Below are positions 46,201 through 54,668 of a stretch of DNA of 64,000 nucleotides, one piece after another (the stretch's first letter is position 1; each line of letters starts with the position of its first letter). The stretch covers positions 35,531 to 99,530 of the forward strand of contig NZ_WPIN01000028.1 of NCBI RefSeq assembly GCF_009754945.1, written 5' to 3'. Below the pieces are notes generated by a model. The model was given only the letters and a program-made list of their open reading frames with translations, did not search any database and was not told the origin of the DNA. The position numbers were made by a program, and so were the translations under genes. This stretch comes from Spirosoma arboris. GTDB lineage: Bacteria > Bacteroidota > Bacteroidia > Cytophagales > Spirosomataceae.

Positions 46201-48720
46201 ATAATCGTGGGATTAGGCGAGCAGGGTATGTTTACTGAATTCCGGCTGGCCAGCGCGGTTGAACAGGGAACAATCAAGTATCTCGCTAACCTGAACAGCA
46301 AATCCACGGTGGCTTTGAATAAAGACCTAACGACACAGCATTTTGGTATCTCTGCCCTGGTGATTGGTTCGGGCTATGGTGGATTACGTATCGAAAGTTC
46401 GATTCGTGCGATTATTCAGGGTGTGCAGAATGCCAATGCCAAAATCCGGCAAATCTATACTGCCTCTACTGTTATTGATGCCATCGAGTTTGTTGAACTC
46501 TATAAAGATAAAGCATTGACGTGCATAAAAGCAGTTAGTGCCATCGAAAAAGATGAAAGCCGATCGCTGAATATTTTCAGAAATGGCAATAAAATCAAGA
46601 AACTGACCGGCTTGCGCGAACGATTACCCGTTGACGACACCACAGAATGGTGGACGCGAATCAATGTAAGCCGTGAGGGGGATGGAGCCGATAGCACCGA
46701 TTCGCAACGTAATTTACAGTTCGAGATTTCTACCAATGCAGCTCGAGTTGATAAGCAGTCACTGGCAACAATCAATGACACGCTCACCGGCATGCTCGAA
46801 GACTTATCCCGAAATGATGAATGGTCGCCGGAATTGGCAAAAGCTATTTTTGAGTTGATGATTCCCAACGATTTCAAGGATCAGGTAAAACGACAAAACA
46901 ACATCAACTGGATACTGGATGGCTACACAGCTGCTTTTCCCTGGGAACTGTTGCAGGATAGCGTTATTAATGCTCGACCACTGAGCGTTAATGCTGGTAT
47001 GATTCGGCAGCTGACGACTGGCAACGCCCGCGTCAATATTACACCCGTAGTAGAACCAACAGCCATTGTTATCGGTGACCCTGATCTCAATAATCCAGCA
47101 TTTCAACTTCAGGCAGCACGCACTGAAGGCGAACAAATTACTGAGCTCTTAAACACGCAAGGCTACGATGTGAAGTCGCTCGTGGGCACAAAAGCCTCAC
47201 AGATACTGCTTAGTCTGTTCAGTAAAAACTACAAAATTGTCCATCTGGCGGGTCATGGCGTTTTTCATAAAGAGCCCAACTTACCAACCGGGATGCTCAT
47301 TGGCGAAAATGCGTATCTAACACCAGCCTATATCAAACAGATGAGCAATGTACCTGAACTAGTATTTGTCAATTGCTGCTATCTGGGTCAGATGAATGGA
47401 GTCGCCGAAGGATCTAACCAGAGTCGATTAGGGCTGGCGGCTAATATTGGCACTCAGTTAATTGAGATTGGTGTTAAAGCCGTTGTAGTGGCTGGATGGG
47501 CTGTTAATGATAGTGCTGCACTCGACTTTGCTACGCTGTTCTATCAGTATATGTTCGAGCGCTACAATTTTGGCGAAGCGGTCAAAAAGGCGCGTCAGGC
47601 GATTTATGAGAAATATGGCTCCCGAAACAACACCTGGGGAGCGTATCAAGCCTATGGTGATCCGTACTACAAACTAACGAATAAGTCCCGCCCAAAGAGC
47701 CTGGCCTATGATTTTGTTATTCCGGAAGAAGCCGAAATTGAACTAAGTAACCTGCTAAATCTGGTTGAGAAGGGCGACTATGATCCTGAAGACGTAATGC
47801 AGAAAATGGATGCGATTGACAAAACGGTCGTACAGGCAGATCTCAGCAGCGGGCGCATTACTGAACTTCAGGCACTTCTGTTTAGCGGTCTAAATATGTA
47901 TGAACAGGCTATCGGAAAGTTCACTGATTTATGGAAACAAGAAAAAGCATCCTACTCGTTTTCGGCAACTGAACAGTATTGTAATATACAGGCAAAATGG
48001 CGTGCTTTTCAAGTAAGACAAGCTAAGCAGGATAATGATCCGACGGCTGTGGAAGACCCCAAAATAGTAGAAGATGCTATTACAGCCCTAAAAGAAGTAA
48101 TTGCCGATCTGGAAGGTCTCATTCGGTTTGGTGCGACCGATGAACGGATACAGATTTTAGCCAGTACCTACAAAAGATTAGCTTTAATTAGCCCTCGATC
48201 CCAGAAAAAGAAACTCTATGCACTAGCAGCTGCCTATTACAAGCGAACGCTGGATAATCCGCTTAATACAAAGCAATACTACCCACTTACCAACTGGCTG
48301 GCAATTGAGAACGCACTGATACTTTCGGAAACAAGAAAATGGGGAGAGGAAATACAGAATAAGGCGTTTTCTTACTGTTTACCCGCGAATGCGTCTGCAG
48401 CAATTGATTTACTAAAAGCAGAGTCGGTTATTCTGAGTAATAAGAAAACCGATGAAAAAGTGTACTGGGATTGGTCAGCCGAGGCAGGCATTCTATTATG
48501 TAGACTTCTACTTGGTGATACAACTGTATTGTATGAAGATGTTGTTGATTACTATGCCTCAACATGGAAAATAATTGGTACGCAGGGTCAGCATCAGGCC
48601 GAAATCGAGTATTTGGAGTTTCTGGAAGATGCTTTAAGCATGAATACGTCTGATAAGACGGAGAATAGTTTATTAGGGGTAGTCAGGAAGATAAAAATGA
48701 CATTGGAGGGGATGGTGTAA
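43279..48720 (+). CDS. Giant protein with two alpha/beta-hydrolase domains and a CHAT protease domain
   Basis: 1813 residues, no signal peptide. Domains as I read them: a beta-rich N-terminus (1-165); alpha/beta-hydrolase 1 with 'LLFIHG' (H182) and nucleophile S247 in S-H-S-R-G-G; alpha/beta-hydrolase 2 of LCAT type with 'VVLLPGIMGSTL' (from 523) and S627 in G-H-S-M-G-G; a region at about 860-1080 with 'GAIIVGLGEQGMFTEFRLAS', recalling the N-domain of leucyl aminopeptidases; then a CHAT caspase-like domain with H1326 in 'VHLAGHGVFH' and C1367 in 'LVFVNCCYLG'. The last 300 residues are helical, possibly TPR-like. It lies directly after the TIR-NTPase gene and may be its partner. Joining lipase-type and caspase-type domains suggests a lethal or membrane-active effector, which is inference. 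Confidence 0.82.
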   Translation: MPSLKIRITGEKKVRHVDKTSVLPEDSETLVLEETYDINTTTRGEIDNRHIVDLDESKVIQFTYEDNTVWVGNLNTIDEIFPGTATQVRSVEEGGDTIVEIPTEVFVGESNRGLFSKIALKVISIFGKKAADPLIKTSLKDLATKLDNKQTDNITGLFQLTNDFKLVAPTVENGGNYLLFIHGTISSAQGAFMDLLGTPAWAFITQTYPGRILAFQHKTLTQSPLDNVLDLVKTLPQTATLTLISHSRGGLIGDILNRFCLADPTKRGFSANEKNFLQKQNRTEDLQRIDAIEAAMLGKNITISKFIRVAATASGTTLLSYRLDIYFNVISNIIGLASGLGATPAFGIIKDLIATALEDRNDVSVLPGLEVQSPSSPFNQMLNNANPDPGTLIEAPLIVISGDAQMSLRWQAIKVALTNLFFLGDNDFVVDTRSMYNGVKQADNKVQYFFDQGPDVSHFNYFLNDRTRNALLLALKNTGDTLIPGFAKLDTRAFSQEEIRNIGSLIPGGKVTPVQVSGKKPIVVLLPGIMGSTLTVNDKSVWIDFFSFVGGGLTSLFYSDDNNKNVKADGIVGSSYKKIVDSLSRDYDVVVFPFDWRKDMIANAAALDRKLIALQQFSQPIKLIGHSMGGVLIRDYIVNHTDNWKKLQASQGFRLLFLGAPLGGSFRIPYVLFGLDSLIHTLDFIDIKHSKKELLAVFSQFPGILSLLPLTTDTENDFAKRDTWEKMRVAFNDKTWPIPSDELLAQFGTYRDNVLAKTDSADFTKALSSAVYIAGQARQNQQTISGFTTANDELTFFATKEGDESVTWESGIPKPMIAQNTVYYSDVTHGELANAPKLFGAITDLLNTGFTSQLKRTRPVLRSLDKEFKARTIYNFDLSPTGVEKSLMGLGADDQFTAGDVPITVSVSNGDLKYAQYPVMAGHFENDGIQNAEKSIDQYLNNELSRRHQLGLYPGIFGTSEEIVSGTTQGFQGAIIVGLGEQGMFTEFRLASAVEQGTIKYLANLNSKSTVALNKDLTTQHFGISALVIGSGYGGLRIESSIRAIIQGVQNANAKIRQIYTASTVIDAIEFVELYKDKALTCIKAVSAIEKDESRSLNIFRNGNKIKKLTGLRERLPVDDTTEWWTRINVSREGDGADSTDSQRNLQFEISTNAARVDKQSLATINDTLTGMLEDLSRNDEWSPELAKAIFELMIPNDFKDQVKRQNNINWILDGYTAAFPWELLQDSVINARPLSVNAGMIRQLTTGNARVNITPVVEPTAIVIGDPDLNNPAFQLQAARTEGEQITELLNTQGYDVKSLVGTKASQILLSLFSKNYKIVHLAGHGVFHKEPNLPTGMLIGENAYLTPAYIKQMSNVPELVFVNCCYLGQMNGVAEGSNQSRLGLAANIGTQLIEIGVKAVVVAGWAVNDSAALDFATLFYQYMFERYNFGEAVKKARQAIYEKYGSRNNTWGAYQAYGDPYYKLTNKSRPKSLAYDFVIPEEAEIELSNLLNLVEKGDYDPEDVMQKMDAIDKTVVQADLSSGRITELQALLFSGLNMYEQAIGKFTDLWKQEKASYSFSATEQYCNIQAKWRAFQVRQAKQDNDPTAVEDPKIVEDAITALKEVIADLEGLIRFGATDERIQILASTYKRLALISPRSQKKKLYALAAAYYKRTLDNPLNTKQYYPLTNWLAIENALILSETRKWGEEIQNKAFSYCLPANASAAIDLLKAESVILSNKKTDEKVYWDWSAEAGILLCRLLLGDTTVLYEDVVDYYASTWKIIGTQGQHQAEIEYLEFLEDALSMNTSDKTENSLLGVVRKIKMTLEGMV

Positions 48721-48777
48721 ACTCAGCGGTAAAAACTCCAGTAGAATTAGCCTAGGTTATTCCACTGGATGGAATCT

Positions 48778-48844
48778 GTCATCCCGACGCAGGAGGGATC
48801 TCAATTTCGGAAGAGACTAGAGACCCCTCCTGCGTCGGGATGAC
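48778..48844. repeat. 25-bp inverted repeat (GTCATCCCGACGCAGGAGG type)
   Basis: Arms 48778-48802 and 48820-48844 are complementary over 25 bp with minor mismatch, 17-base loop, followed by an A-run. The core GTCATCCCGACGCAGGAGG is a dispersed palindromic element in many Bacteroidota genomes (general knowledge). Here it also separates the convergent CHAT and lipoprotein genes and may end transcription. Confidence 0.75.
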
Positions 48845-48854
48845 AAAAAATAAT

Positions 48855-49940
48855 CTAATGTATTTTAACTGAGCCACTTAACTTCTTCAGCACCAACCCA
48901 GCTGCGGCTTTCACCTGTACCCAATCTTTTTCTACATCAGCTTCGGATAGGAAATAGAAGGGGGTAAACGTATCGCGGGTAATGCGGTCGAGGCCCCGAA
49001 ATGGTTGTCCGGCTTTCCAGGTGGCGTTGGCAAACCGACATAGCAACTGCTTGTCTTCGGAACTGACTTTATCGTCAACTATTGATTTCAGAATGTCGGA
49101 CGGGCGCTTGTGCTGGGTAGTCACCAGGTAATTAAGGCCGCATTCAAGGGCGTAGAATCCGGCTAGGTTGGTGGCTATTTTCTGCTCTTTTGCGGATTTC
49201 TTACTGGTAGCTTTCTCTTCTTCGGGCGAGAGAAAAGGGGGCGCGGCTTTCTGCTGGGCGGTATGGTACTTGGCAGCCATAGCCGTGGCCATCTCCAAAG
49301 CAAAGTCTTCATCTTTCAGTAGACTCCGCAACTTCTTCATCTGACCATCCAACGAACTATCCTGAACCTCCCGCATGGAATCCAGTAACTTGATTGAGGC
49401 AGCCTCAATCTGAGCATAATCTTTTTGTACTTCATCTTCAGGTAGTAAACTGGCCACCTTAAAAATCGGGCGTTTGATCCGGTCGAGACTTCGAAACGGT
49501 TGCCCAGCCTTCCAGGTCGCATTGGCAAATCGGTTGAGCAACAGGATTGTAGCCGAGTCGGCCTTATTGGCCACGATGGTTTGAAGTAAATCGGTTGGTT
49601 TCTGGTTGGTTTGCGCGCACAAAGCACCAAGTCCGCACTCCAGCGCATAAAACCCAGCCAGATTAATGGCTATTTTTTCATCTTTGGCCTTGATTTTCAC
49701 ACTGTCGGTGTCCTCTTTCGGCGACAAAAAAGGTGGAGGAGTTTTACCCACGCCGACGTAATAAGCCGCATCCAGCGTTTTGGCCATCTCTACCGCGAAC
49801 TCCTCATTGCGCAACAGGGAGTCGATCGTGGCAATCTCCTCGTCAAGCTGACTCTTTTGATCGTCTTCTTTGGTGGTCTTCATACAGGACACAGCTAAAA
49901 GCAATAGTAACGAGCACGCGGCTACTATGTTTACGTTCAT
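48855..49940 (-). CDS. Lipoprotein with internal tandem duplication, unknown function
   Basis: 361 residues with a lipobox (LLLLLAVSC, Cys19). Two copies of one domain of about 155 residues occupy 32-190 and 198-355. Each copy carries 'NLAGFYALECGL' and 'FANATWKAGQPFR', a Pro-rich 'PPFLSP' stretch, and a final D-x-V-x-K-D/K-W-type helix. The halves are clearly homologous yet diverged, so the duplication is not recent. I do not recognise the family. It lies between the CHAT gene and the ROCO gene on the opposite strand. Its position in the block may be chance. Confidence 0.75.
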   Translation of the reverse strand: MNVNIVAACSLLLLLAVSCMKTTKEDDQKSQLDEEIATIDSLLRNEEFAVEMAKTLDAAYYVGVGKTPPPFLSPKEDTDSVKIKAKDEKIAINLAGFYALECGLGALCAQTNQKPTDLLQTIVANKADSATILLLNRFANATWKAGQPFRSLDRIKRPIFKVASLLPEDEVQKDYAQIEAASIKLLDSMREVQDSSLDGQMKKLRSLLKDEDFALEMATAMAAKYHTAQQKAAPPFLSPEEEKATSKKSAKEQKIATNLAGFYALECGLNYLVTTQHKRPSDILKSIVDDKVSSEDKQLLCRFANATWKAGQPFRGLDRITRDTFTPFYFLSEADVEKDWVQVKAAAGLVLKKLSGSVKIH

Positions 49941-50057
49941 ATCGATTCCGTTTTCTACTAATCCGGCTAAAATTACCTTTACTTCCTCTAAATCACTCTT
50001 TTATTTTCCGATCCAACCTCTTTACTTTAGTACAATCCTTTCCACCACACACCAACC

Positions 50058-53000
50058 ATGACACCATCCCTTGCCTTAGACCTGATTAACAAAGCTTACG
50101 AAGAAAAAGCTACTTTCCTTGATTTAGGTAACTGCGGCCTAACTGAAATTCCGGAAGAAATCACAAAGCTGGCTCCGTTTCTGAGAGAGCTGAATTTGGG
50201 CCATGATTACTTTAAGGATAACAAGTATACAGACAGTGAAAATAAAGGAGCAAAAAACAATTTTTCACGTGATGACATCAAGGTTTCTGCTTTCCAAAAA
50301 CTTCAATTAACAGGTCTCTTCCTTTCTCGAACTTATCTTTCAGCTAAGCACATCTTACTGATTACCCAATACCAGCCCCGCTTGGTCTTTTTAGATATTT
50401 CTTCCAATAAATTAACGGCAGTAGAAAGTCAAAACATTATTCAGCAATTGTCTAAGTTGACCTCCTTAGAAATATCCGATAATCAATTAACTGACATTGA
50501 GGCTCAGTATATTGCTCAATTCCTCCCTCAACTGACTTCGTTGGCGATTTGGGGAAATCAATTAACTGAAAAAGGAGCTAAGTATATTGCCCAACTCAGC
50601 AACCTGACCTCATTACAGATTTGGGGTAATAACCTGACGGATACGGGTGCTCAATACCTAGCCCAACTCCAACACCTGATCTCATTAGATATTTCCTATA
50701 ATAACCTGACGGATACGGGTGCTCAACACCTAGCCCAACTCAGCAACCTGACCTCATTACAGATTTGGGGTAATAACCTGACGGATACGGGTGCTCAATA
50801 CCTAGCCCAACTCCAACACCTGACCTCATTAGATATTTCCAATAATAAGCTGACGGATACGGGTGCCCAACACCTAGCCCAACTCAGCAACCTGACCTCA
50901 TTAACTATTTCCTATAATAAGCTGACGGCTACGGGTGCTCAACACCTGGCCCAACTCAGCAACCTGACCTCATTAACTATTTCCTATAATAAGCTGACGG
51001 ATACGGGTGCTCAACACCTGGCCCAACTCAGCAACCTGACCTCATTAACTATTTCCAGTAATAACCTGACGGCTACGGGTGCTCAACACCTGGCCCAACT
51101 CAGCAACCTGACCTCATTAACTATTTCCAATAATAACCTGACGGATACGGGTGCTCAACATCTAGCCCAACTTAGCAACCTGACCTTATTAACCATTTCC
51201 AGTAATAACCTGACGGATACGGGTGCTCAACACCTGGCCCAACTCAGCAACCTGACCTCATTAGATATTTCCTATAATAAGCTGACGGCCACGGGTGCTC
51301 AACGCCTGGCCCAACTCAGCAACCTGACCTCATTAACTATTTCCAATAATAACCTAACGGATACGGGTGCTCAACACCTAGCCCAACTCAGCAACCTGAC
51401 CTCATTAACTATTTCCAATAATAACCTGACAGAAAAAGGAATTGAAGGATTAGTAAAATTACCACGGCTAACCAATCTGATTTTTTATGGAAATAAGCAA
51501 GATACTATTCCTGAATCCATACGCTCTGACCTAAAAGCGCTGCGCGATTATTTTCAGGCCAATGAATTAGTTGACAACAACTTTGTAAAAGTGATTTTGA
51601 TGGGGAATACGACATCGGGCAAAAGTAGTCTGGCCAATTATTTGGTCGATGGAACGTTCAACAACAACCGGGATAGTACGCATGGCATACAACTTTGGAA
51701 ATGGATTGTCGATGCCCAAAAACCGACTAACAACTTGATTGTGAATATCTGGGATTTTGGCGGTCAGGATTATTATCACGCTACACATACCCTGTTTCTG
51801 AGCGATAAAACCCTATTTCTATTCCTCCATACCGACAAAGAAACTCACACAGAACACTCACAGGAAGAAAACCAATACTTATCAGAAGCTTATTGGCTGG
51901 CCAACATCCAATCCCTCGCCGGTCGGGGCAGTATTGCCTGGTTCATACATTCAAAATATGAGCCCGACACTACAGAAAACTCAGCCCAGCGCATCTTTCT
52001 GAATCCGGAAATGACAAAAACGCTCGTCCGAAATCAATTTGCCGTATCCGTAAAAAAAGCCTCTGAAAACGATCTCGACGCTGTTCGCAGTTTTACCTAT
52101 TTTCGAGATAATCTGATTACTGAATTACGAAAACTAGCTACCGAGAAATTGCCATCCAGTTGGGTAGAAATTCGGGATGTCCATTTGATTGAGTGGCGGA
52201 AGAAGGATCGTTTCTTATCCAAAAAGTCGTTTTGGGAAAAGTGTAAAGCTGCCTTTGTGGGTAGGTTTGCCTTACAGAACGATTTCGATACTGAGCCCAT
52301 CGGATTGCTAACCTACCTGAGTGGCTGTGGCGAAATCGTCTGGTTTCAGGACAATGTGGCTTTACAAGACCAGATTTACCTGAGCGTCGATCAACTCACT
52401 ACCGAATTGTTTACGCTCCTGACAGAAGAAATTAAAAAATCCCAGGGCCAGTTTATCGTATCGAAATTAACGGCTGCCCGCCAAAAAGCCCTTGAGGAGT
52501 ACCTGAAGATATTGCTGGAATTTAAGTTGATATTTAAAAAAATTGACACCGATGATACCTATGTTGTCCCTCAGTATTTGCCCGAGAATCCGTATACCGT
52601 GCATTTTCAGCAACTCATTCAAATAGCCTATGTCATTCGGCTTGCTTACCTGCCGCGTTCACTGGTCACCCGGTTTCTGGTCACCTATGCCAATACGCGG
52701 GGCAGTTATTACTGGCGGTATGGAGCTTTTTTTAAACGGGGTAATTTCCATCTGTTTGTCCAGATGAACGTTACAGATCAAACGGTGGCTATTCATATCA
52801 ACGATGGGACAGGGACAACCAAAGAGAAATACACTATTCTCCAGGAGCTTTTTCAATTTTTCACGCTGCCTCCAACTAGTGATGAGGTCTATCGGCAAAA
52901 CTCCTCGGTAGCTATGGAGGAGACAAAGAGAATCAAACAGGCTTTCCTGTCAGGCGATGGCAAAAAAATGATTCAACTATCATCAGATGGGCGGGAGTTT

Positions 53001-53567
53001 GCGACTATCGCTGATCTGGAAAACGCGATTAAGAACAAAATTACCAAAGTGAAAAGTACGGAGGGTAATTACATGACGATTAGTCCGGTGATGCATCAGT
53101 TGCTCAATGAAAACGCCACTACGCCCAGGAAAATCTTTCTTTCGTATGCTCACAAGGATGAGCAGTATAAAAAAGAACTGGATACGCATTTTTCGGCCCT
53201 AAAGCGAAGCGGGCTTGTTGAAACCTGGCAGGATCGCGAAATTATGGCGGGCGAAGATTGGGATAAAGTCATCAAAGACGCCATTAAACAATCAGATATT
53301 GTGTTGCTCATGCTCAGTCCAGATTTCATGGCCTCCGATTACATCTGGAATATCGAACTACCTGAGGCCCAAAAGCATAATACCGAAATTATTCCACTCT
53401 TTATCCGTCCCTGCGATTTTGAAGAAACCCAGTTTGCTATTTATAAAAAGCAGGGTTTGCCTGGTTATGAAATTGCCCAAACCCGATGGATTGTCAGTTC
53501 CGAATTCCCTAATCGGGACGAAGGTTATCTGAAAATCGTGCAAGGTGTTCGGGAACGATTAACATAG
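50058..53567 (+). CDS. LRR - Roc GTPase - COR - TIR (ROCO-type) protein
   Basis: 1169 residues. Leucine-rich repeats at about 20-480, in which units of 24 residues are nearly identical. Roc GTPase from about 510: P-loop G516-NTTSGK-S523 and switch motif D566-F-G-G-Q570 in 'IWDFGGQDYYHATHTLFLSD'. COR domain at about 660-960 ('QLIQIAYVIRLAYLPRSLV'). C-terminal TIR at 1024-1169 ('RKIFLSYAHKDEQ') with Glu1100 in 'DYIWNIELPEA', the expected NADase glutamate. ROCO proteins are GTP-gated switches. With a TIR output this resembles a bacterial immune receptor. The neighbouring TIR-STAND gene has a parallel sensor-switch-TIR logic with the TIR at the other end. Confidence 0.88.
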   Translation: MTPSLALDLINKAYEEKATFLDLGNCGLTEIPEEITKLAPFLRELNLGHDYFKDNKYTDSENKGAKNNFSRDDIKVSAFQKLQLTGLFLSRTYLSAKHILLITQYQPRLVFLDISSNKLTAVESQNIIQQLSKLTSLEISDNQLTDIEAQYIAQFLPQLTSLAIWGNQLTEKGAKYIAQLSNLTSLQIWGNNLTDTGAQYLAQLQHLISLDISYNNLTDTGAQHLAQLSNLTSLQIWGNNLTDTGAQYLAQLQHLTSLDISNNKLTDTGAQHLAQLSNLTSLTISYNKLTATGAQHLAQLSNLTSLTISYNKLTDTGAQHLAQLSNLTSLTISSNNLTATGAQHLAQLSNLTSLTISNNNLTDTGAQHLAQLSNLTLLTISSNNLTDTGAQHLAQLSNLTSLDISYNKLTATGAQRLAQLSNLTSLTISNNNLTDTGAQHLAQLSNLTSLTISNNNLTEKGIEGLVKLPRLTNLIFYGNKQDTIPESIRSDLKALRDYFQANELVDNNFVKVILMGNTTSGKSSLANYLVDGTFNNNRDSTHGIQLWKWIVDAQKPTNNLIVNIWDFGGQDYYHATHTLFLSDKTLFLFLHTDKETHTEHSQEENQYLSEAYWLANIQSLAGRGSIAWFIHSKYEPDTTENSAQRIFLNPEMTKTLVRNQFAVSVKKASENDLDAVRSFTYFRDNLITELRKLATEKLPSSWVEIRDVHLIEWRKKDRFLSKKSFWEKCKAAFVGRFALQNDFDTEPIGLLTYLSGCGEIVWFQDNVALQDQIYLSVDQLTTELFTLLTEEIKKSQGQFIVSKLTAARQKALEEYLKILLEFKLIFKKIDTDDTYVVPQYLPENPYTVHFQQLIQIAYVIRLAYLPRSLVTRFLVTYANTRGSYYWRYGAFFKRGNFHLFVQMNVTDQTVAIHINDGTGTTKEKYTILQELFQFFTLPPTSDEVYRQNSSVAMEETKRIKQAFLSGDGKKMIQLSSDGREFATIADLENAIKNKITKVKSTEGNYMTISPVMHQLLNENATTPRKIFLSYAHKDEQYKKELDTHFSALKRSGLVETWQDREIMAGEDWDKVIKDAIKQSDIVLLMLSPDFMASDYIWNIELPEAQKHNTEIIPLFIRPCDFEETQFAIYKKQGLPGYEIAQTRWIVSSEFPNRDEGYLKIVQGVRERLT
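50634..51425 (+). repeat. Eleven tandem 72-bp coding repeats in the LRR region
   Basis: Exactly 792 bp made of 11 in-frame 72-bp units, each coding L-T-[DA]-T-G-A-Q-x-L-A-Q-L-x-x-L-T/I-x-L-x-I-x-x-N-x. Many units are identical over most of their length at DNA level, with changes concentrated at the second-position codon (GAT/GCT) and the exposed 'ISYNK/ISSNN/IWGNN' face. This points to recent expansion by recombination or slippage. Confidence 0.9.
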
Positions 53568-53655
53568 AGTATTGTAACGCTACTCTCCTCATCTGGAGCA
53601 TTAATTCGTACCTTCGCCGGGAAAAAACCAATCATCTCCAGTATTTTATTTTTCC

Positions 53656-54510
53656 ATGAAGAGCAATCTACTAGCATCAATTTCTGCAACCCTTCTGCTG
53701 ACTGTATCATCCATTACCATCGCTACTGCACAGTTAAAAATACCGGCTGCCAGCCCGCTCCAAACGACCAAACAAGGTTTTGCGCTGGGCGATATTACGC
53801 TTGAATATTCAAGACCTGCTACAAAAAATCGAGTGATCTTTGGGGATTTGGTCCCTTATGGCAAAGTATGGCGTACGGGTGCCAATGCAACCTCTAAAAT
53901 CACGTTTTCAAGCGATGTGAAACTGGGTGGAAAAGATGTGAAAGCCGGTACATATGGGTTATTCACCATTCCGGGCAAGACAAGCTGGGAAGTGATGCTG
54001 TCGAAAGATTTGGATTTGGGAGCCAATGTCGCTGATTATAAATTGGCGAATGAAGTGGTACGGGTGCAGGTAAAACCGACTTCGTTACCCAATAAACTAG
54101 AAACGTTTACCATCAATATAGCCGATATTCTACCCAGTTCGGCAACGCTGGAAATTATGTGGGATAATACCCGTGTTCCTGTGTCCATCACGGCTGATAT
54201 TGACAAGACTATTACCAAGAACATTGAGGCTTCGATGGCTTCTGATAAACCAGCCTATTTTGAAGCCGCTAGCTACTACTACGACGCCAACCGGGATTTA
54301 CCCAAGGCCCTGGGCTGGGTAACTAAAGCTGTTGAGCAAAATCCGAAAGCCTTCTGGGTTATGTTACTGAAAGCCCGAATTGAGCTAAAACTGAAAGACA
54401 AGCAAAATGCAATTGCCAGTGCTCAGAAAACGGTTACTCTGGCCACAGAAGCAAAAAATGGGGATTATGTAAAAATGGCGGAAGACCTGATTGCCAGCGC
54501 TAAGAAGTAA
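53656..54510 (+). CDS. DUF2911 family secreted protein
   Basis: 284 residues with signal peptide (ITIATAQ). Residues about 35-185 are DUF2911: 'PLQTTKQGFALGDITLEYSR', 'VIFGDLVPYGKVWRTGANA', 'KAGTYGLFTIPGKTSWEVML', 'TLEIMWDNTRVPV'. The C-terminal 90 residues contain TPR-like helices ('FEAASYYYDANRDLPKALGW', 'FWVMLLKARIELKLKDKQNA'). The family is common in Bacteroidota and has no known role. The upstream stretch contains TACCTTCG, a near match to the -7 element. Confidence 0.9.
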   Translation: MKSNLLASISATLLLTVSSITIATAQLKIPAASPLQTTKQGFALGDITLEYSRPATKNRVIFGDLVPYGKVWRTGANATSKITFSSDVKLGGKDVKAGTYGLFTIPGKTSWEVMLSKDLDLGANVADYKLANEVVRVQVKPTSLPNKLETFTINIADILPSSATLEIMWDNTRVPVSITADIDKTITKNIEASMASDKPAYFEAASYYYDANRDLPKALGWVTKAVEQNPKAFWVMLLKARIELKLKDKQNAIASAQKTVTLATEAKNGDYVKMAEDLIASAKK

Positions 54511-54522
54511 CTGGCCTTCTGG

Positions 54523-54583
54523 AGCATTCTATAGCAAAATAGGTTATCTGCTAGTCAGGTAACCTATTTTGCTATAGAATGCT
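54523..54583. repeat. Perfect 24-bp inverted repeat
   Basis: AGCATTCTATAGC...GGTTA at 54523-54546 is exactly complementary to 54560-54583, with a 13-base loop. It lies 13 bp after the DUF2911 stop. The A-rich first arm and AT content make it a poor terminator by usual rules, though it would fold very stably. Confidence 0.85.
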
Positions 54584-54634
54584 ATCTACTGAAATCTCTC
54601 GGGCTGACTTGTTTCAAGCTACTGAATGAATACT

Positions 54635-54642
54635 TATCTTTG
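54635..54642 (+). promoter_or_regulatory. Candidate -7 element (TAnnTTTG)
   Basis: TATCTTTG fits the consensus, with TTG at 54609-54611 about 23 bases upstream. It would start the PorU2-like transcript with a leader of about 130 bases that contains the tandem repeat below. Confidence 0.5.
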
Positions 54643-54668
54643 ATCAAACTACACTACAAATAAACTAT

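Noticed and set aside
50634..51425. Regular repeats that could suggest a CRISPR array
   Set aside because: The period is an exact 72 bp, the units are coding and in frame, and there are no unique spacers. It is an LRR array.
43279..53567. Gasdermin-CHAT operon
   Set aside because: No ORF of gasdermin size or with the hydrophobic N-terminal pattern lies beside the CHAT gene.
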